From positions 1-39,231 of IMG/VR virus record IMGVR_UViG_2199352024_000004: DNA of 39,231 nt; one strand, written 5' to 3'. The stretch's first letter is position 1, and the number at the start of each line of letters is the position of its first letter. The position numbers and the translations under genes were made by a program. The notes under the pieces are model-generated. The model saw only the letters and a program-made list of their open reading frames with translations, was not told the origin of the DNA and made no database searches. The DNA comes from a virus. Of this stretch, positions 34,967-39,231 are shown piece after piece.

Positions 34967-36087
34967 TGGCAGATGTAGTTGTTGTTTTTGATAGAACGGG
35001 CAAGCCCCTTGACGAACTAAATGTATCTGTAGTTCGTCATCTAAAACTGGATCACTCTATCGATTTGGATCGCGGAGTATTTTCTATTTCAGTGACCGAC
35101 CCGAAAGCAACCGCAAGAAACCTGAAACGCAATAACTTCGTCCTGGTGACGAGCGACCAAATTGGCATAAAGCCGTGGTGTGCTGTTATGTGGCCGGACG
35201 AAAATACAGGCCTGACGGTCAATACAAATGCAGAATACGTCATCCCATTGCGCGGTGTAGAATCAATATTAGCGCAACGGCTCACAGGCGTTATCGAAAC
35301 CATCAACCCGCCAGCATCACCCGGGGCGATATTTATGAAAATATTGAGAATCGCGCAAGTCGCAGCCGCCTTTCCGCCGTTATCACAATCATCTGATGCT
35401 ATCAGCATGGTAGGCACACCCACCAATCCGACATGGAATCTCATGGATTGCTACAACATCGTCAATCAGATGGCCGTTGATAATGATATGTACTGGGGAT
35501 TTAGCGCATCACGAGATTTTGACGTAAGCACTGGTAAGGGAACGGGGAAGCTTATTCTCACCCCCTATTTTTTGTCAAAAATAGGAAAAAAATACAGGAC
35601 GACTCTGATAGCGCGGGGCAGCGGTGGAACCAATGCGGCTGCGGATTCGGCCAATCTGGTTGGCAGCCAGATCCAAGAGAAATCAATGAAGCCCTTTGCT
35701 AATCGCATCGTCGCCTATGGTCAAATGGATAACTGGTCGGACGCAGTGACCAACACTGTCAACGACGAAAAAAGTCAGGGCGAATATGGGATCGTCGCCG
35801 CTGCCGCTGAATTTACTACCATTACCAGCGCCGACGCGCTTTTGCCTGCGGCCAGGCGTGAACTAAAAATGTGCTCCCACCGTCTCTACGTGGACGGAAC
35901 GCTGATAAACGTTTCCGCCTTTCCGTCAATAGGTGACGTGTGTTTAGTACAGCCGGATTACAGTGGAGCACAATTTTTAGCTAACAAATACGGGACCACG
36001 CTCCGTATGAGAGTTAAAGAAACCAACTACAGCCCATTGAATAACACGATGGCGGTTAACCTGGAAGGATTATTCGACGATGAGTGA
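34966..36087 (+). CDS. Tail tip (hub-like) protein, 373 aa
   Basis: A 373-residue protein overlapping the previous stop by one base. Segments V-S-V-V-R-H-L-K-L, L-D-R-G-V-F-S-I-S-V-T-D and F-V-L-V-T-S-D-Q are like those of gp27/gpD-type hub proteins, which join the tail tube to the receptor-binding apparatus. Residues 150-180 contain N-L-M-D-C-Y-N-I-V-N-Q-M. No enzyme motif is present. Assigned from position and pattern. Confidence 0.7.
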   Translation: MADVVVVFDRTGKPLDELNVSVVRHLKLDHSIDLDRGVFSISVTDPKATARNLKRNNFVLVTSDQIGIKPWCAVMWPDENTGLTVNTNAEYVIPLRGVESILAQRLTGVIETINPPASPGAIFMKILRIAQVAAAFPPLSQSSDAISMVGTPTNPTWNLMDCYNIVNQMAVDNDMYWGFSASRDFDVSTGKGTGKLILTPYFLSKIGKKYRTTLIARGSGGTNAAADSANLVGSQIQEKSMKPFANRIVAYGQMDNWSDAVTNTVNDEKSQGEYGIVAAAAEFTTITSADALLPAARRELKMCSHRLYVDGTLINVSAFPSIGDVCLVQPDYSGAQFLANKYGTTLRMRVKETNYSPLNNTMAVNLEGLFDDE

Positions 36088-37792
36088 AAATATTGATGTA
36101 CTTGCACAAATGCGGGCACGAAATTCCAACCCGATTGTGAACGAACTGCGCAGAATGATGCCAAGGCTTACCCAGACATCGCGGCTGGCAACCGGATACA
36201 GAAATATGAGCGTTGAGCAATTTAGGCTTTACGCAGATTTTTCCATATCGGCGTCGGCAAAAATTGTCACGATCATCCCGCGTGAGAGCCAATTGGTCAG
36301 TCTGTATGGCGATGATGGGTACAACAATTACGTCATCCCCGCATCGTTGACACTGGATTTTGCAACGGGGACAAGCGGAAAAAAGCACGCGATGTATCTT
36401 TACGTTGATCCTATCGTCACAGCTACGACAACAGACAACGCCGAAATAATGGCAGAGTTTGAAGCATGGACGGATGAGACGACCCGCGCCACAACGCTTG
36501 ATAACGTGGAAGGCGTTTTCTTGAAATCCACCGATTATTCACGCCGCTGGATTGGCGATGCGTATTACGATGGCACCGCTGTTTACATCAAAGGTGGAAT
36601 TGACCAATTAAACGGCGAGTGGCTGGGCACTGGCGACCCCAACAACATGAGCGGCGGAACCACCACTGGCTACGGCTATCAGGTGCCTGGCGTGTTGATT
36701 GGCTCGACCCGGTACAATTCGTTTACGATCAAAAACGATGTGCTGCAAGTTGGATTTAATATAGATGGAGAACTAGAAGCGGGCGCGGGCGCGGTGGTTT
36801 TGGATAGTAGCGGCGTTTCGATATTCCCATCTGGTACTTTTTTAATCAACAGTGTCAAGTGGTACGACGCCGCAAACAATGTGATAGCAACTGTTTTTGG
36901 CAGAGAGACATCCGCCCCCGCTGTTACATCTGTAAATTCAGGTGGAACACTCGATTTAATAGTAGAGCATTTGAAACTTTCCCCTATGACCGATCTTATC
37001 GTAAACGAAGGTGGAGCAAACACAGACATTAGAATCGAAGGCGTCTCAGATCAAAACCTTTTTTTCTTGGACGCATCCGCCGATAAAATTGGCATTGGCA
37101 AAAATGCGCCAACCGAAAAGCTTGATGTGACTGGAAATATCAAGGCCAGCGGTACCGTGACCGGATCCAACATAGCCAACGGATGGAACGAAGTTTCAGA
37201 TTCGTGGGCGTACGCCAGCGCCAGCACGATTACGGTTCCGACAGATGCAACCGCTATTTACGAAAAAGGCGATTATCTGCGGTGGAAACAGGGCGGCGGC
37301 TATAAATACGGGGTTATTGCTTCTGTGGCAGCTACGCTTATTACGATCATCGTAAATACAGATTACACCGTGGCGAATAGCGCGATAACAGACATCGCAT
37401 ACAGTCGAGCATCCAAGCCGCTCGGCTGGCCCGGCGTGTTCAACTACACCCCAACCATTACCGGCTACTCGGCCAACCCAACGAATGGAGTGTATCAATA
37501 CCGGACGATTGGCAATCGCTTTGAGTGGCACATCAACGAAGCGGGCAACGGCACCAGTAACGCCACCACCACCACCTATTCCATCCCTGTGACACCAGTC
37601 AGCACGACCAATATCACATGGCGCGGTGCGGCGGGTGGACGTGACAACGGCGTAGACCTGACAACCCCTGCATTGTGGATCATTAACGGCAACTCGGCTA
37701 TAATCAACTTCTATAAAGATTTTGCCGCTAATGCCTGGACAAACTCCGGCACAAAGCGCATTTACGGCGCTGACGGCTGGTGTACATTTTAG
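36080..37792 (+). CDS. Tail fibre or receptor-binding protein
   Basis: A 570-residue protein at the distal end of the tail cluster. The N-terminal 60 residues are helical and would anchor it. Residues about 330-365 contain V-G-I-G-x-x-x-P-T-E-K-L-D-V-T-G-N-I-like repeats (here K-I-G-I-G-K-N-A-P-T-E-K-L), a fibre-repeat signature common in phages and bacteria. The C-terminal 120 residues are aromatic- and Gly-rich and probably form the receptor-binding knob. It overlaps the previous gene by eight bases. Confidence 0.8.
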   Translation: MSENIDVLAQMRARNSNPIVNELRRMMPRLTQTSRLATGYRNMSVEQFRLYADFSISASAKIVTIIPRESQLVSLYGDDGYNNYVIPASLTLDFATGTSGKKHAMYLYVDPIVTATTTDNAEIMAEFEAWTDETTRATTLDNVEGVFLKSTDYSRRWIGDAYYDGTAVYIKGGIDQLNGEWLGTGDPNNMSGGTTTGYGYQVPGVLIGSTRYNSFTIKNDVLQVGFNIDGELEAGAGAVVLDSSGVSIFPSGTFLINSVKWYDAANNVIATVFGRETSAPAVTSVNSGGTLDLIVEHLKLSPMTDLIVNEGGANTDIRIEGVSDQNLFFLDASADKIGIGKNAPTEKLDVTGNIKASGTVTGSNIANGWNEVSDSWAYASASTITVPTDATAIYEKGDYLRWKQGGGYKYGVIASVAATLITIIVNTDYTVANSAITDIAYSRASKPLGWPGVFNYTPTITGYSANPTNGVYQYRTIGNRFEWHINEAGNGTSNATTTTYSIPVTPVSTTNITWRGAAGGRDNGVDLTTPALWIINGNSAIINFYKDFAANAWTNSGTKRIYGADGWCTF

Positions 37793-37829
37793 TATGCCCC
37801 CCGGTCCGCGCCGGTGGAAGGATGAAAGC

Positions 37830-38108
37830 ATGGAATTACCGGTATATCTGACATTCCTATTTGGTAGCGTAGTTTGCGGCGCAGTGGGTCTTTACCTGCT
37901 GCGCCGCGGATTCGCGCGTTGGAAAAACAGTAAAGGTCTTGCTGTTGCCGCGCTCATTATCGGGGGGGTATTGTCATGGTGGGCTGGGCTGTATGTTTGC
38001 GTGTTATTGGGGTACCTGACGCCGTCTACATATTCAATCTACGCCCGGTACGGTCTGCCGTTTCTGTGCCTGGGCATCTTTTACTTGGCGCGAAAAGTGG
38101 GGTTATAG
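37830..38108 (+). CDS. Multi-pass membrane protein, 92 aa
   Basis: A 92-residue protein with AAGGAT eight bases before ATG at 37830. Three membrane helices are evident: residues about 4-24, 37-57 and 73-88. Their order, length and charge (R-R after the first helix) are those of a class I holin, but phage membrane proteins at this place can also be spanins or superinfection-exclusion proteins. Confidence 0.7.
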   Translation: MELPVYLTFLFGSVVCGAVGLYLLRRGFARWKNSKGLAVAALIIGGVLSWWAGLYVCVLLGYLTPSTYSIYARYGLPFLCLGIFYLARKVGL

Positions 38109-38536
38109 TGCAAGATTTCATCATGCCTTTTTTGTGGCTGCTGGTTGGCATTCTCGGTTTATGGAAGCAACTTTCAGACCTGCGCAATAACGATAAAAGC
38201 ACTGACGGCGGTGTAGCCGGTGAAATATCCGCAGCGTGGGAACGGCTGAATAAGCCACTCTTAGAGCGCATTGACGCGCTATCGGTAGAAGTGCAGACAA
38301 TGAAATCAGAGAGAGAGCGTCATTTACGGTTTATCGGCGAACTGATACGCGGGGCTAAAATTCATCTCGACCAACTCGAAGGTGTAAACGTAAAAAGCCG
38401 CTGGCAGCCATCCGACGAACTCATGCCGCTGTTTCAAGAAATACTGAACGCGCAGGCGGTTGGAGACGAAACCCCCACCCAACCAGACAATAGAAAGCCG
38501 CCACGCAAAAACGGCGGACTAGGGATGCGAAGATGA
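38108..38536 (+). CDS. Membrane-anchored coiled-coil protein, 142 aa
   Basis: A 142-residue protein. The start taken is GTG at 38108, overlapping the previous TAG; an ATG five codons later is also possible. Residues 6-22 (MPFLWLLVGILGLWKQL) form one membrane helix; residues 45-90 form a helical coiled coil (RIDALSVEVQTMKSERERHL) in the cytoplasm or periplasm. The C-terminus is basic (RKPPRKNGGLGMRR). This layout suits a spanin-like or holin-accessory protein; the class is not certain. Confidence 0.65.
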   Translation: MQDFIMPFLWLLVGILGLWKQLSDLRNNDKSTDGGVAGEISAAWERLNKPLLERIDALSVEVQTMKSERERHLRFIGELIRGAKIHLDQLEGVNVKSRWQPSDELMPLFQEILNAQAVGDETPTQPDNRKPPRKNGGLGMRR

Positions 38537-38853
38537 AAGACGTAATCAAAGATGTAATCATATCCATTCTGACGGGCTTCGGCCTGCACCAGACTGCCAG
38601 TTTTACACATAAAATGCCGGAAGGATACGAGCAGATATTTGGTACGTCTATCGGCGTAGTGGGTACGCTTCCCGTGTTTATGCTGTGGCTGAAACGTTTG
38701 AGCGGTATAAAGAATCCGTTTACGTGGGCGGTGTCGGCGTTTCTCATCGCGTTCTTATGCGTGGGCATTGGCGTATCGGGCGGATGGTTCTGGGATACGT
38801 TATTTAATATTGACCGTGGACATGGAATAAAGAGCGACACGGAAGAAAAGTAG
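38533..38853 (+). CDS. Membrane protein, holin-like, 106 aa
   Basis: A 106-residue protein overlapping the previous stop. Two or three membrane helices are predicted (about 34-54, 65-85 and a shorter N-terminal one), with a charged C-terminal tail (RGHGIKSDTEEK). Two-to-three helix proteins at this position are usually holins. No endolysin lies beside it. The three membrane genes 37830-38853 probably form the lysis or membrane module. Confidence 0.68.
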   Translation: MKDVIKDVIISILTGFGLHQTASFTHKMPEGYEQIFGTSIGVVGTLPVFMLWLKRLSGIKNPFTWAVSAFLIAFLCVGIGVSGGWFWDTLFNIDRGHGIKSDTEEK

Positions 38854-38877
38854 CCCCCCCCATCCCGTGACACAAAA

Positions 38878-38908
38878 ACAGCCGCCCGGCTTGCGTCGTG
38901 GCGGCTGT
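38878..38908. terminator. Bidirectional terminator between the two arms
   Basis: ACAGCCGCC (38878-38886), a 13-base loop and GGCGGCTGT (38900-38908) give nine perfect pairs. AAAAA directly upstream supplies a T-run on the minus strand; the plus strand has TTGCGTTTCT. Located between two convergent genes (stops 38853 and 38916), it should end both transcripts. Confidence 0.75.
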
Positions 38909-38915
38909 TGCGTTT

Positions 38916-39231
38916 CTATTGGGTGTCGTCTGTTTTCTCTGGGGGCATTACGTCTGTAAACTCAGGCGCCCATATCTCAAAGTGAGTTTTTGCATTCTGG
39001 ATGAACGCAAGATACTCTCTCCCGTAATTATTGTGACCGTGAGTTTTTAGTACGGCTTTCTGGAATTCGTCAATCGTTCCATCGAAACATCCAGCCCGAA
39101 CGCGAATTTCAGTTTCGCCAACACCAAGACGAGCTGTAGCGCGATCATTTCTCGAACCGATTGGGCTTTGCGTGTACAGTCTCTTAGTGTGATTGATTTT
39201 CGAGTTGTACACGCGGGAGTTGTCCACGCGG
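38916..39231 (-). CDS. Leftward gene running off the right edge (partial or junction-spanning)
   Basis: The open frame encodes at least 103 residues from a GTG at 39227 and stays open to the last base. If the ends are joined, it begins with ATG at base 5 and gains three residues (MGR). The sequence is protein-like (GETEIRVRAGCFDGTIDEF, then HGHNNYGREYLAFIQNAKTHFEIW). It has the same strand as the early arm. No Shine-Dalgarno is visible for either start. I do not recognise the family; the start is unresolved. Confidence 0.65.
   Translation of the reverse strand, partial: RVDNSRVYNSKINHTKRLYTQSPIGSRNDRATARLGVGETEIRVRAGCFDGTIDEFQKAVLKTHGHNNYGREYLAFIQNAKTHFEIWAPEFTDVMPPEKTDDTQ

Noticed and set aside
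1-39231. Integrated prophage with attachment sites or insertion sequence
   Set aside because: No integrase, transposase, att-like direct repeats or host genes were seen.

Overview
The window looks like the whole, or nearly the whole, genome of a tailed phage of about 39 kb with siphovirus-type tail genes and a Mu-like head (Mu gp29-type portal, MuF-like protein, protease with a nested scaffold, Com-like zinc finger). No host gene is visible and the host cannot be named. Promoters match the sigma-70 consensus and Shine-Dalgarno sequences are strong, so the host is a bacterium with ordinary signals. The two ends can be read as one circle: the last leftward gene runs off the right edge and, if the left edge is joined to it, gains an in-frame ATG at base 5. 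No integrase, transposase, partition gene or recognisable endolysin was found.

Layout. A leftward (early) arm runs from about 12.58 kb down to base 1 and, if circular, through the junction to 38.9 kb. It begins at a divergent promoter/operator region at 12.57-12.66 kb. From right to left it holds ERF recombinase, SSB, many small proteins, a CHC2/TOPRIM primase, a DnaD-like replication protein, a DnaB-like helicase, a cytosine-methyltransferase-like protein, zinc-ribbon proteins, a large structured non-coding stretch and a tRNA with anticodon CAT. A rightward arm starts with a small HTH regulator and a structured non-coding stretch. It continues with a VRR-NUC nuclease, a LamG/SGNH esterase, terminase, portal, head genes, two glycosyltransferase-type genes (one fused to a methyltransferase), connectors, tail tube, frameshifted tail chaperones, tape measure, tail tip and fibre, and three membrane proteins. 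A two-way terminator separates the arms at 38.88 kb. Most genes overlap by ATGA or sit a few bases apart, so both arms are polycistronic.

Main unusual signal. Several of the few real intergenic gaps are not plain spacers. At 1.37-1.53, 5.04-5.23, 6.64-6.82 and 8.19-8.38 kb a sigma-70-type promoter is followed by a 110-160-base leader. In each leader the complementary segments come in crossing order (a b c ... a' b' c'), and the last stem is on or near a T-run just before the gene. Stem sequences differ while the architecture repeats. Related RNA architectures occur at 42-134, 9388-9487, 12107-12204, 13613-13677 (H-type crossing), 22426-22583 (promoter, RNA, strong terminator) and 25403-25468 (two hairpins with perfectly complementary loops, one hiding the Shine-Dalgarno). 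Two longer gene-free stretches (245-756 on the minus strand beside the tRNA, and 12988-13349 on the plus strand) are packed with short hairpins, some with stable tetraloops. I propose that this phage controls many transcription units through a family of pseudoknotted leader RNAs, probably attenuators or RNA switches, and that it carries one or two large ornate RNAs. This is inference from sequence only.

Other notable points: a C CCA AAA slippery site joining the tail chaperones, a nested scaffold start inside the head protease, two apparently leaderless genes, and five tiny membrane-protein genes.
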